Assembly: GCA_025526935.1 (NCBI GenBank)
Contig: JAHLKD010000021.1
Location: 372,001-436,000, forward strand
Source: Cladochytrium replicatum
Taxonomy: Eukaryota > Chytridiomycota > Chytridiomycetes > Cladochytriales > Cladochytriaceae
Length of the DNA: 64,000 bases
Direction: 5' to 3'
The position numbers and the translations under genes are program-made. The notes beneath the pieces are model-generated. The model was not told the DNA's origin and did not search any database. It saw only the letters and a program-made list of their open reading frames with translations. This document shows positions 37,282 to 47,670 of this stretch, one piece after another (within the stretch, counting starts at the first letter, position 1; each line of letters opens with the position of its first letter).

Positions 37282-39012
37282 ATGTGGCTTATGTGTCAAA
37301 TGAGTAGTACGCTTCCTGGTCGATTGCTGCTCCCAAAACGAGGATTCCGTTCGATTGTGCCGGCGAGACAGAAGGGAAACCTTGAAACCGCTTCCCGGTT
37401 GCTCAAAGGTGGAAACATGTGAATGGATCTCAAATTTTGAATGTTGACTCAAGTTCGTTGAAGAGTACTCGGAGTATTTCAAAATCCTAAACCCCGGGGC
37501 GGGCAAGTGGAAGTCTTTGCTGTACGATCGCGCGTCGGCTGTGATTTTTCATGCAAGCAAACGACACGATGTTCTTGGCTTGGATGAGCTGGTGAAGTTG
37601 GACGGAATTGGTCGAAAGCTAGCTGGAGTAGTTCAGGAAATCATCGAAAGTGTGAGAAGTTGTAATTCCCTTTCCTAATTTTTCTAATACAGCTCTTAAG
37701 GGAACGTTTGATGATTTAGAGACTTGTCGAAGGGACAAGACTCTCACTGCAATGAAGGATTTGATGCAAGTTTCTGGATTGGGGTAAGTGGGTAGTCTCT
37801 AAACTTATTTGAAAACTTCTTCATTTCTTTTCCAAGCCCTGTTACAGCCCGCCTTTTGGTAGACGGTGGTGTCGATAGCGTGTCTGAACTACGAAAATCG
37901 CTAGCATTATACGATGAATATGCTGCGAAAGTCGCCGCTTTAACGCCTGATCAACCTAAGAAAAAGAGCAAGAGAGCTAAGAAGAAAGTAGACGAATCAC
38001 AGATAAACGACGACAGCGTTGATAACAATCTGACCCCAACTATACCTCTACCACTGAATCACGAAGCGTATTCGGTGCTCTCGAAGTTTAACCACCACCA
38101 AAGAATTGGTTTAAAGTACGTCGAAGAGTTTTCACAAAGGATCCCTCGTTGGGAGGTGGAGCGTTTGGAGGTGCGAATTTGATTGGTGTGATCTGACCAC
38201 TTTGTACTGATAACCATTCAGTCGATTATCCAGAATTCTGCTCACGCGCTGTCGCCCTTATATTTATTGACGGTATGCGGCTCATATCGCCGAGGACATC
38301 CAGATTGCGGAGACATGGATGTTTTGATCACACATCCAGAGTCGGGCAGCAACAAACGGGAACTCACATTCCCAGGGCCACGATCAAAGAAAACAAAGGA
38401 TAGCGGGCCGCATTTTCTCACTAATCTCGTTAAGAAATTGGAAGATTCTGGGTTGCTCACGGATGATCTTGGATTGGGAGATTCGAAATATATGGTGAAT
38501 CCAGATGTTTCCATTTTGCTTCACATTGACTTCTGCTTACCAGGGGGTGTGCCAGCTGCCTGGAGTCGATAATGAAGGAAAAGCGTATCCCCATCGTAGA
38601 ATTGATATAAGGTGGAGATCACCGGAGATAACAAAAAACTTCTATTGTGACTGTCCTTTTTACCAGGTATATCCCATATGAGTTCTATTGGTAAGCACAC
38701 TGCACGACCTCGTTCTCTTTGCTGATATCATCACGAAGGTACGGCGTGCTTCATTTTACTGAGAACGATGCGTTCAACATCTACATGAGATTGAGAGCGA
38801 ATACAAAGGGATTTAAGCTGAGCGAGTATGGTCTCCAAGATGAACATGGTGAGTGTAAGTGGTGATGCGGCAAAGAAATTGATTGCTCTTCAGGCGAAGC
38901 GAAAGTGACCCCAGTCAGCTCCGAGGAAGAGATATTTAAGCTTTTGGAGCTTCCTTGGAGAGAGCCAACCCAGCGAGAGATTTTGAATACTGTAGAGTTG
39001 TTGGAAAAATAA
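37282..39012 (+). CDS. DNA polymerase beta-type (family X)
   Basis: Nine exons (37282-37408, 37464-37651, 37701-37783, 37837-38170, 38222-38494, 38544-38611, 38667-38690, 38739-38848, 38894-39012) give 441 residues. The enzyme fills short gaps in base excision repair. Order: 8-kDa lyase domain (YDRASAVIFHASKR; helix-hairpin-helix LDGIGRKLAGVVQEI), second hairpin (SGLGPVTARLLVDGG), fingers (NHHQRIGLKYVEEF), palm with the catalytic aspartates in GSYRRGHPDCGDMDVLI and RRIDIR, and thumb with YGVLHFTENDAFN and WREP. A Lys-rich linker after the second hairpin and an insert in the palm make it longer than the 335-residue animal enzyme. No BRCT domain is seen, so it is beta- rather than lambda-like. 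An alternative start is the ATG at 37300. Confidence 0.93.
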
Positions 39013-39054
39013 TTAAAACCGGGCTGTTACCAAATATAGTCATAATTCAAGGGA

Positions 39055-39842
39055 ATGGGCGCGACTGGCCAACAAGCACAAATTGGACACGAATTCCTCC
39101 AGGAAGTGTTCTCACACACCTGCAATGCTGTAGTGGACTATGTGAGGTACAAGATCATTCTGGTTATGTATTCCCCAATAATTGACGTTGCGCTCAGCAA
39201 AGATGCTGTCGCCAAGTCGTTTCCGCTCATGGCGAAAGAGTTTCCAAACGGTTTGGAAGCTGCCCGAACTCAGCTCTTGGAATACTTCCAGCTGTCATTA
39301 AGCGTACGTAACTTCGAGGTTCTGTTTATCAAGCACTAACCACACGTCTAGGAGGAGTTTGACACCATTTGCCGAAAGTGGGGAATGCCAACACGCTTGG
39401 CGGACCTGCAGGAGATGATTGTGAGAGCCAAAAACCTGGAAGAACCTAGAAGTTTTAAAAGGTTTGTTTGGGAATACGTCAGGAATTTCACTGATAGTCA
39501 CTTCTCAGCTTTCCTTCCCCCGAAGTCGTACGACGGAACATTACAGCGCGCTCCTCCCAAATACTGCTCCAGCGATTGAGGGATGAAGCAGCGAAGGTAT
39601 ACAATGAAAGCTTACTTGATTGCAGCTAACGAAACTCTTTATGATCAGCTGGATGAAGAGAACAAAGCTATGGCCGAGGAAGTGATTGGATTGGGAAAAG
39701 AATGTGATCAGCATTTACAAGAATTGGAATCTCATCATCAAAGCTTACTGAATGTGAGAATTGTGAGCGAAAAAATTGGCGTCTCCTTATGTCTGCAAAC
39801 TAGGTCAACAACACCATTGTTAGTTCCCTGCCGAAAGAATGA
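39055..39842 (+). CDS. NNF1: Nnf1/PMF1-like kinetochore protein (Mis12 complex)
   Basis: Six exons (39055-39146, 39198-39303, 39352-39461, 39509-39596, 39649-39753, 39804-39842) give 179 residues. The pattern fits Nnf1 (PMF1), a coiled-coil subunit of the four-protein Mis12/MIND complex linking CENP-C to Ndc80 at kinetochores: an N-terminal helix FLQEVFSHTCNAVVDYV, a SFP block, AARTQLLEYFQLSLSEEFDT, then CRKWGMPTRLADLQEMI, and a long C-terminal coiled coil (KLDEENKAMAEEVIGLGKEC). The length is right for the family. It starts 42 bp after the polymerase beta stop on the same strand. Kinetochore proteins diverge fast, so this rests on motif order. Confidence 0.75.
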
Positions 39843-39998
39843 GGGCGATGCACATGTACATTGGATAAATACTGTAGAGATATATTCATTATTTTGTAAC
39901 AGCCAATTGTATTTTCAACTTCGCTTGGTGGATGATTTTAACGGTGATGGCCCCATGCTGCTCCTTGAAAACGCTTGCCTTGGGAACCACTCACCCCT

Positions 39999-41522
39999 CT
40001 AAAAGCGTCTGGATTCGAACCTCGCAACTTTGCCGATTGCCAAAAGATTTTTCGCAGCAGGTGAAAGCATTCTCGCAATTGATCTTTGCTGTCCCTGTGA
40101 AGAAGGCCCCGAACCAGCGAGTAGTTTGACTGCCAACCCGTGGTGATGGGGGAAGCAACGGAGTTAATCTTCCAGCTGCAGGTCCTGAAGGACTGGCCCT
40201 CCCTAATTTGTCATTCTTTGCTGTTATACTCTTAGTCGCTTTGTCCGAAAACCGTCGAGCCACCTCCTCTCGCCGCTGTGGGAGGAAGAGAGAACGAACG
40301 TCCGCTATCGTCGGGTTCCGGTAAATCGTCCAATAATACAACGTCCTCGATTGTTCCCCATGTCATCAAGTCCTCAGGATCGATGTCTCGATGAGGAGCA
40401 GGTGACGGTGTGGATGCAACAAATCGATATGTCCCACCGACTCCTGTTATGGGGGTGCCAACTTAATCGCTTGGACGTGGGAAAAGTGCAGGAGTCGCTC
40501 CTGCCATCTGCGACCATATCTGTTGCGTTTGAAGCCGCCCAGCAGCTTCGGAGCCGAGATCAAGAACCTTTGCGTCATTGTTGACGATGATGAGACAAAG
40601 CGAGTAGCCTTGTGTTGAAATTAACGGCGGTGCTTTTCGTTCTTCAGCCACGTCCGCAAGAGTCAAATGGTGCTCCTTCTGGATAATACATAAGCTGCTT
40701 CTTGGCCAATTAAAGCAGAGTTCGAGCCAGGTTCATTGACGTTTCAGGTCAGAGGTTACCTTACTGTTCCAAAACTCCAATCGTCTGGGCTACCTTCCTT
40801 TAGTTTCGGGATGGAATCCTGAGTTTCTGGGTCCTCTCCTGAGAGCACGAGTTTGTTCGACTCCTTGTCGTATACCCAGCTGTACTTTCGTTTTCGATTT
40901 TCATTTGACCGTTGGATCACTACTAGTTGTCTTCGCTTGTGTGGAGCGTTGGAACCTTTTCAAGCGACATATCCGGACAGATTGCATCGGCATCAGAGGC
41001 CGAGTGCGGATTCGTTGAAGTAGCAGAGATGGGCGTTGCCAAAGGATTCGAAGAACTGAACGGAACAACAATCGGGGTTTCTCCTCCCAGGGGGGCAACA
41101 TATGGGTACCTGCCATATATACGTCAACCATTCACATCTCCGAATTTTTGGATATAGCAACCTCTTCCTGATGATACTCTTACCCTTAGCTTCGCCAAAT
41201 GTGATCCAACCGTCCGCGCTTTGTCGGTATTCTCTGAAGCAACAGCATCCAGGAATTCGTTTTGAAGCCGCAGGTTTTCAAGCTTGGGTAGAAGTCTCTC
41301 TCGATAACATTGCTCACTGCTTCCACGTACTCATCTTCTTCCAACACTTTTGAGGTTTGGAGGTAGAATGTAAATCTGGAATTGTTGCGGCTCGCCGGTC
41401 TTCGCAGATGCCGCTCCGCCTTCTCTTTTCGAGAGGTGATTATCTCCCAAGGCTCGTTTGGTACTTTCAGGATGATTTGCACTTTTCCCAGCTTAGGTGG
41501 TTTCTTTTTGCTGGTCGCTCAT
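39999..41522 (-). pseudogene. wrecked ESS2 (DGCR14/Bis1) splicing-factor gene
   Basis: Ordered blocks of the spliceosome-associated ESS2 family can be read, in changing frames: KVLEEDEYVEAVSNVIERDF, then KLENLRLQNEFLDAVASENT, LHTSEDN, RKRKYSWVYDKESNK, LMYYPEGAP, VNFNTR, GGTYRFVASTPSPAP and LMTWGTIED, AREEVARRFSDKATKSITAK, and LSPAAKNLLAIGKVAR. Between them lie at least five lesions without splice signals: after RDFYP (near 41302), stops after TSEDN (near 40920), after PEGAP, before VNFNTR, an in-frame TAA near 40463, after PPTA (near 40270) and near 40110. Two introns with normal borders survive. The family is usually single-copy and nuclear. Confidence 0.8.
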
Positions 41523-41566
41523 TGCACGGTAAATGTGATGAAGTGGCTTGTCATCAACTCTGATTT

Positions 41567-42803
41567 ATGGCTGATAAAGAATCGCAAGGGAGCGCAAGGC
41601 AGACGGCGAAGGAGCTGTTCGCGGGGAGCGTGGGCGGTATTGTGCAGGTAAAAATTCTTGATTACTTTGACTATCTGGAAAATTAATGTGTGATGCAGGT
41701 GCTAACCGGTCAGGTAATTTTGGAGCTATTTTTCAATGTCATGTCATTGATCATGAAGAATCTTGAAGCCCTTCGATATTGTCAAAGTTCGGCTCCAAAC
41801 ACAGCCGAAAGAGAATCCAGTTTACAAAGGCATGCTGGATTGTGTCACAAAAATCTCAAAGGAAGAGGGGTTTCTGGCTTTCTACAAGGTACATTTGAAT
41901 GGTATGGCGGATGGACAATACGCTTGACTTTTATTTCAGGGCACTCTGGTTCCGTTAATTGGTATCGGGGCTTGCGTCTCAGTGCAATTCGGTGCGCTAG
42001 CTGCCGCAAAGCGATTTTTGACAAACAAGGAAAATACTCCACTCTCGCCAGTCCAGCTTTATCTTGCAGGCTCCACATCTGGCGTTGCAAACTCGGTGCT
42101 TTCGGGGCCGATTGAGCACGTTCGTACCCGCTTGCAAGTCCAAACGTCTACGACAGGTGCCAATTCTTACAAAGGCCCGTGGGATTTCGTCAGGAAGGTG
42201 TACGGAACGTACGGTATCGCCGGTATCTACAAAGGACAAGCGATCACCGTTCTCCGTGAGTTCCAGGGCTACGGTGCCTACTTCCTGACGTACGAGTGGC
42301 TCGTTCAAGAAACCGTCAGACGGTTGGGGAAGAAGAGCCGCAAAGAAGTTCCGGTCTCCCTTCAGTGCGGCTACGGAGCTTTTGCTGGATATGCCCTTTG
42401 GCTTACTGTTTACCCGATCGTGAGTTGAGAACGGTTCCCGCCGTTTGCGCTTTGACATTGACGAATCGTTTGATTTAGGATTCCATAAAATCGAAGCTTC
42501 AGACCGATGCCTTTGACCTGTCCAAGAAGGCTTACAAAAGTGCATTGGATTGCGCACGGATCACATTCAAAGCCGACGGACTTGCTGGATTCTATAGAGG
42601 TATGGAATTAGTACATAAAATTTTATATCCTTCGAGATAATGACCATTGTCTGGTTCCAGGATTTGGCGCGTGGTAATTCTTCTTCAGAGGATATATTTG
42701 ACATTACTAACTCTACATCTCACACAGCATGCTTCGTGCCGGCCCAGTAAATGCAGCAACCTTCGTTGCTTACGAAACAACCATGAACATGATTGGTCGA
42801 TAG
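41567..42803 (+). CDS. mitochondrial carrier, YMC1/carnitine-ornithine type
   Basis: Seven exons (41567-41647, 41699-41713, 41769-41888, 41940-42419, 42479-42599, 42661-42670, 42728-42803) give 300 residues, the standard carrier length. Repeat signatures are PFDIVKVRLQTQ, PIEHVRTRLQVQT and PIDSIKSKLQT. FYKGTLVPLIGIGACVSVQF and the YFLTYEW region resemble yeast Ymc1/Ymc2 and the carnitine/ornithine branch of SLC25; the substrate cannot be read off directly. It sits in the mitochondrial inner membrane. Two micro-exons (15 and 10 bp) are needed to keep frame; they encode VLTGQ and part of GFGA at conserved places. It starts 45 bp from the 5' end of the broken ESS2 gene on the other strand. Confidence 0.92.
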
Positions 42804-42860
42804 TGGTCGGAATGTTGAAATTGCTAGATTTACAGTAGATCTACTAGTGAAATAGACTCA

Positions 42861-45400
42861 CTACATCTTGTCTCCCGTTCTCCATCTCGCCCCCGACCCA
42901 ATTCTTCTGGCACTTCCCTCCCCACGCTCCTCAATAGTCAATCCTCCAACTGTGGGACGCCTTTTGTCTTGCCCAAATGTGCCATTGGCTTGCTGCTCTG
43001 ACTCCGCAGCAGAACGCATGCTCCGTATTTCGCGAGAAAGTGCCATTCCCTCCTACGCATCACAATTCTCAGAAAAAGCTAAATGATCGCGACATTGGGA
43101 ATACTTCGCTGTGACTGATGTTTTGGATAACTTTCTCCTGTCAGACATGTCAGATGCTTTTACCAAACTAAATCGGGAGTGTCCTCACAGCTCTTGCCCA
43201 ATTTTGCTTATCTCGATAGTACGCAGCTAAGAAGAGACTGGCATCAACGCGATGTGCAGTACTTTGGACACGCACCTATACAACCACAAGAATTGACGGG
43301 ACATAAATGGCAAAACCGATTCCTCTTACTTTGTCCAAATCAGCTTTCTCTGAATTCGTGATTTCATCCAGAACGCATTGGTAGTACCATGCAGCCAAGT
43401 CATTCTCACCCATATCCTTATGCAACTTGGCTAGCCGCATACACGCCGTCTGGATGGCAACTGTATCCCCATAGCTTTTCAGAGCTCGATGATAACACTT
43501 GATCGCCTCCTGATTCCCATTCTCTCGAAGACCTTGCGGATTTATGTTCGGGGGCAATTCTCCATCCGTTGGTTGTTCTGAACTTTCAGCAAGACGCTCG
43601 TAATTATCGCCGAGAACATTCCACATCCTTGCATCGTCTTCCCTACGCATTCAAACTTTTTAGCTCACCACCTTTTGGTTTGATTGAACGTACCTCAGCT
43701 CGGCTGCGCGTTTGAAGTAGTAAAGAGCGAAGTATGGCATTTTGAGAAGTTCGTATGTTTGACCCAATCCATACCAGAATCGGTGATCCCTTGGGCTCAG
43801 ATCTTCAAACCAAACTAGTTTAGGAATTTAATGAAGGAAATCGCTCGACATGCCTTACCTACGCCCCTTCTGTACGCTTCTATTGCTTTCGATCCGTTCT
43901 TAAGTTCGACATATTCATGTCCAATAAGCAGCCAGGCAGTTACATAGTTCCGATTGAGCTTGATTGCCCGTCTGAAGTACTGAATTGCCTTTTCGTGTTC
44001 ACCCCGCAAACTGTAGTAGTTTCCTGAGAAACGGTTATGTTCACTGAACCATTGGGATAAACGCGCGTACTCACCAACAATCACACAGGTTTCCGGATGA
44101 TACTTCTCGATTTCTGTTGCGTGGTGCGCAAGGAAACTCAACTTCGCGGTTTGATTCATAACGTACAGAACATTTGAATAGAGATCCAAGTAATCAAGGC
44201 TGTGTGGATCTTGACGAATCACTGCCTCAAATATTCGAGCACACTCCGTAAAGTCTGGCCAGACTGTCAGTGAGGACATTCGTAAAACCATTTTTTCAGA
44301 CCTTCTGTGTTGTACTTTATTACGGCTGTTGAGCGCTGTAGCCATAGACTTGTGGGAAACAGCTCTCTGAGTTTATCCAACGCTGACTCAGCACGAATGT
44401 CGCTAGCTCCTATCTGAAGCTCGTCTGTCCCTCGATCGAGTGCCACGAGAACAAGAAATATATTGAACATCACGTTGTCCACCGGTAGTTTCCTCACAAG
44501 TTTGGGCATCTTTAAAGGAAGACGTAAACTGCGTGCTCTTTTCAATACGATCCACATCAATATCATACATCGACGTCTTCAGCTAGTGAAACAAGTTCAA
44601 CCCAAGCGTTCCAGTTGAAAGGAAACAGATTGATCGCTGTGCAGAGCGACTCGAAAGCATCTTCTCGGTTCTTTTGTCGTGATTGAAATACTCCGAGCCT
44701 GAAAAGAAATTGAAACATGTATCGAATAAGAATGAATGCCTTCAACGTGTTATGATTACCAACTGGTTCGTACAGGTAGTACAAGTATGTGTCCATTTGA
44801 TCTGCAGCAATGAGTGCTTGAAGCTCTTTCATCAGGCCTGGAATCTCCAGGTTGGGTGATAGTTTGCTATCAACAGGACCTGCTCATTGCTTCAGTGAAT
44901 ATAAAAAACGTATGGAAAAGCTCACCCATCAAATCAGGCGAAATCTCATCTCGCCTCTTTTCTCCAGCCTTTTCATCACGTTAGAGATGTCCACCATCCA
45001 ACAGTCCAGTTTTTCTCCTTACTAAGTACTTCGAGTAAATCCTCAGAAATTTCCCCAGCGCACTTTGAACAGCCATTGATTTCAAGTGATACGCTGCACG
45101 GTCGAACTCTTTTGTGTGAAAGTATGACCTTGCAAGCGTTATTAGATCACTCTCGGTCTGAGACGTCTCATCGTCGCTGGTGGACGCAATATTTCCACTG
45201 GGTAGCAGTGCGTTTGACACTCCGTTGCTGCTGTTGGTGTTGTTTGACAGGGAGTTCAGCATCTCCGCTGCCCTTGTGATTGTGATATTAGCATTTGGGC
45301 CGTAAGTGCAAGATTCAGTAATTCACCATTTTGCTCCAGCATAAAGACAGCGGTCCTGAAAACATTGCGCGGCAGTTCGAAGACCTGTCGAAATGTCCAT
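42861..45400 (-). CDS. CDC23: anaphase-promoting complex subunit 8 (Cdc23), TPR protein
   Basis: Thirteen exons (45400-45327, 45272-45023, 44968-44926, 44879-44760, 44690-44569, 44509-44302, 44254-44075, 44023-43859, 43802-43694, 43642-43330, 43275-43189, 43137-43105, 43052-42861) give 631 residues. APC8 is a TPR scaffold of the APC/C ubiquitin ligase that triggers anaphase. Diagnostic text includes [72 protein letters not shown] and [20 protein letters not shown]. The ends of exon 4/start of exon 5 and of exon 5/start of exon 6 use non-CAG acceptors chosen to hold the frame and could shift by a few codons. The C-terminal 60 residues are Arg/Gly-rich. Confidence 0.93.
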
Positions 45401-45484
45401 GACGGTTTAATAACCCCCAATTTGGCATGAATGTCAAATGGTTTTCTTTATTAACATAGAAATATTGTCGATAAATGCAAAGTT

Positions 45485-47566
45485 TTACAGCTTGGCACCC
45501 ATCAACTCGTGGACTTTCAAGCTCTGGCGAATACCAAGATCAGCCATGATTTCTTGTGAGCCTCCAGCAATGGTCACTGAGCGTACGACACGGTAGAGTT
45601 GCTCGACACGAGCTCCCTGACCACCCTTGGTGACAGAAATACCACCGAGAATCTGTGACGCTTCCTTTGCGCAGAACTCGAAGACGTTCGTGCATTGAAC
45701 CTTAGCAAGAGCAATCACTCCACCAAGACGAGCATCTTGGATCTCAGTGGGCATGCGCTGCATCTGGTATGCAATGCTCTCCACCCAAGCCTGTGCCGCC
45801 TCAATCTGACGCGCCATGTCTGAGCCCTTAACCGTTAGAGGTATGAAAGGAAGCAGGGTATATGTACTCACGGGCCAGCTTGTCACGGAGGATGGGGTGC
45901 TGAATCAAGAACTTTCCGAATGTTTTGCGCTTGTGGCAGTAGTGCACAGCTTCCTGGTAGCAAACGCGGGCATTACGCAACGTCGTGATGCAAATGAACA
46001 GGCGTTCGTGGTTGAAGTTTGCTAAGGAACGGTGTGAGATGTTGCTTCGAGCCGTTTTCTGAAGCTATAGTATACCCATTAAAAGCTTGAATCCTCCGTT
46101 CAGCTTTCCAACAAGGTTCTCAGCGGGAACGATCATGTTGTCGAACGTCACGTACGCGGTGCCACTAATGACGCCGGACTGCGTCTCAATGGGACGAGTA
46201 GTGAGACCAGGACCACGTCGTACGGCCAGGACGGAGATACCGGCGGAACCCGGTCGAGTGTCGTCCGTACGGCAGGCTACCATGAACCAGTCCGCCCAGA
46301 CACCTCCTGTAATCTTGAAATATCAAAATATAAGTATTCTTGGACTGAATATGCTCCAACAAGGTCACTCTTAGTACCCATTTCTTCTCGCCGTTCAAGA
46401 CAAAGTGCTTTCCATCAGCCGACAAAACAGCACGTGTTTGGAGCTGAGCAACATCGCTACCTGTTTGTGTCGAAGCCAGCAGTTGAGTTCTAGTTCATAC
46501 TTGTGAACCTAATCATTCGCTAACCTGCGTGTGGCTCCGAAATGGCTAGGGCCGCCGTCTCAGTTCCGTTGAACAATGCAGGAACGATCTCGTCTTTCAT
46601 TTTCTATCAAACAGTCAACACGGAGCTGAGTTTCACGGTATTTAAACTGACCTGGGTACCATATTTCATGAGAAGCGGCAGAGCGTATGGGTTGCCGCCA
46701 AACATGACACCAACGAGAGACGGAGTTGCGTTGAGCTCATCGACAACTACCATTTCATGAAAAATGCTGAAATTCGATTGTTGGATGGTGATGCACCTAA
46801 GGCAGAACATTTCGAACTTACTCCCATTCCTTTTGCGGGATTCCCATGGGCAAACTAGGAATGCCAGGAACATTTGGTGCTCCCCACGGAGGGCCGACGA
46901 TCACACGGAAAATTCCAGCCTTGCCGACTGCCTCGAATGCCCACTTAGGTGGCTTTTCGTTGTTCTTGATCAACCTTTCCCACTCGTCCTTGTGCTCCAT
47001 CCAAGAGTTCTCCTGGAGCCACTTGCGCATGTGCGCGCGCAATTTGATGTGGCTCTCCTTGAAGTATGGCTGCATGTGAGTAGACAATTAGAGTGGTTTT
47101 TGTTTTTGTTGAAGGAAACATTAAACTTTTTGCCTACCGAGTACCAGTCTTGATACCAGGCTGGCTCAGCAAAAGGGGTGAGGTCGCCAAAAACTTCGTT
47201 CTCTTTAGTAATCAACATCCCAGACAACTCGGGCTTGTTTGGGTCCGCCACTTCAACCGCCGCTTCTCCAACCACGCCAATTTCGAGTTTCGGCCCATAA
47301 GAAGGAAGGACCATGTACGCCTGATGGAACTGGTGGAACTCCTTAGATGCGTCCTTGCCGGCATACTTCAGAAGAATGCCCTTTCCGCCGGGATGATCGT
47401 TTTGGAACTTGGTGACGTCGTAGACCTTCTGGTCAACGATAATCCAAGCAGAATTGGCGGTGTTGTGCTTAGCAACTTCTCCGACGCTATTTGTTCAACA
47501 TTTGTTAGTCAATTCAACGCACGGCGATGAATACGATGTCCCCTACGTGAATTTTCGAGTAGCCAT
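45485..47566 (-). CDS. acyl-CoA dehydrogenase with N-terminal cytochrome b5 domain
   Basis: Nine exons (47566-47547, 47486-47138, 47069-46822, 46766-46652, 46603-46525, 46460-46378, 46313-46076, 46021-45872, 45819-45485) give 538 residues. Residues 1-75 are a cytochrome b5 fold: TVGEVAKHN, the haem histidines in NDHPGGKGIL and FHQFHQ. After a linker comes a full acyl-CoA dehydrogenase: SEPHAGSDVAQLQT, GEKKWITGGVWADW, TTRPIETQSG, QILGGISVTKGGQGARVEQL and the end GGSQEIMADLGIRQ. It should oxidise an acyl-CoA to the enoyl-CoA using FAD, with b5 perhaps taking electrons. There is no obvious mitochondrial presequence and no PTS1 (ends GAKL), so location is unclear. It is divergent from CPSF2 with 104 bp between starts. 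Confidence 0.93.
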
Positions 47567-47670
47567 ATAGAGTATTCGTAGGGATTCTGGGTGATTTATA
47601 TTGCCGAGCCTCGCCACAGCACCTTGTGATCCTTTCTCTCGTGGGTGTCGCCTGCAAAAGTTCATCCTGA
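47567..47670. promoter_or_regulatory. shared 104-bp divergent promoter
   Basis: All sequence between the ATG of the b5-acyl-CoA dehydrogenase (minus) and the ATG of CPSF2 (plus). An AT-rich TATAAAT-like element (minus strand, about 47594-47600) lies near the dehydrogenase start. Confidence 0.5.

Noticed and set aside
40005-40025. GGTTCGAATCC on the minus strand, like a tRNA T-loop
   Set aside because: The flanking bases cannot form a T-stem or acceptor stem, and the sequence lies in the ESS2 relic.
44691-44759. Reading APC8 straight through this interval without an intron
   Set aside because: The frame stays open, but the segment [14 protein letters not shown] does not fit the TPR pattern and GTAATC and AG borders are present; retained as an uncertainty in the model.
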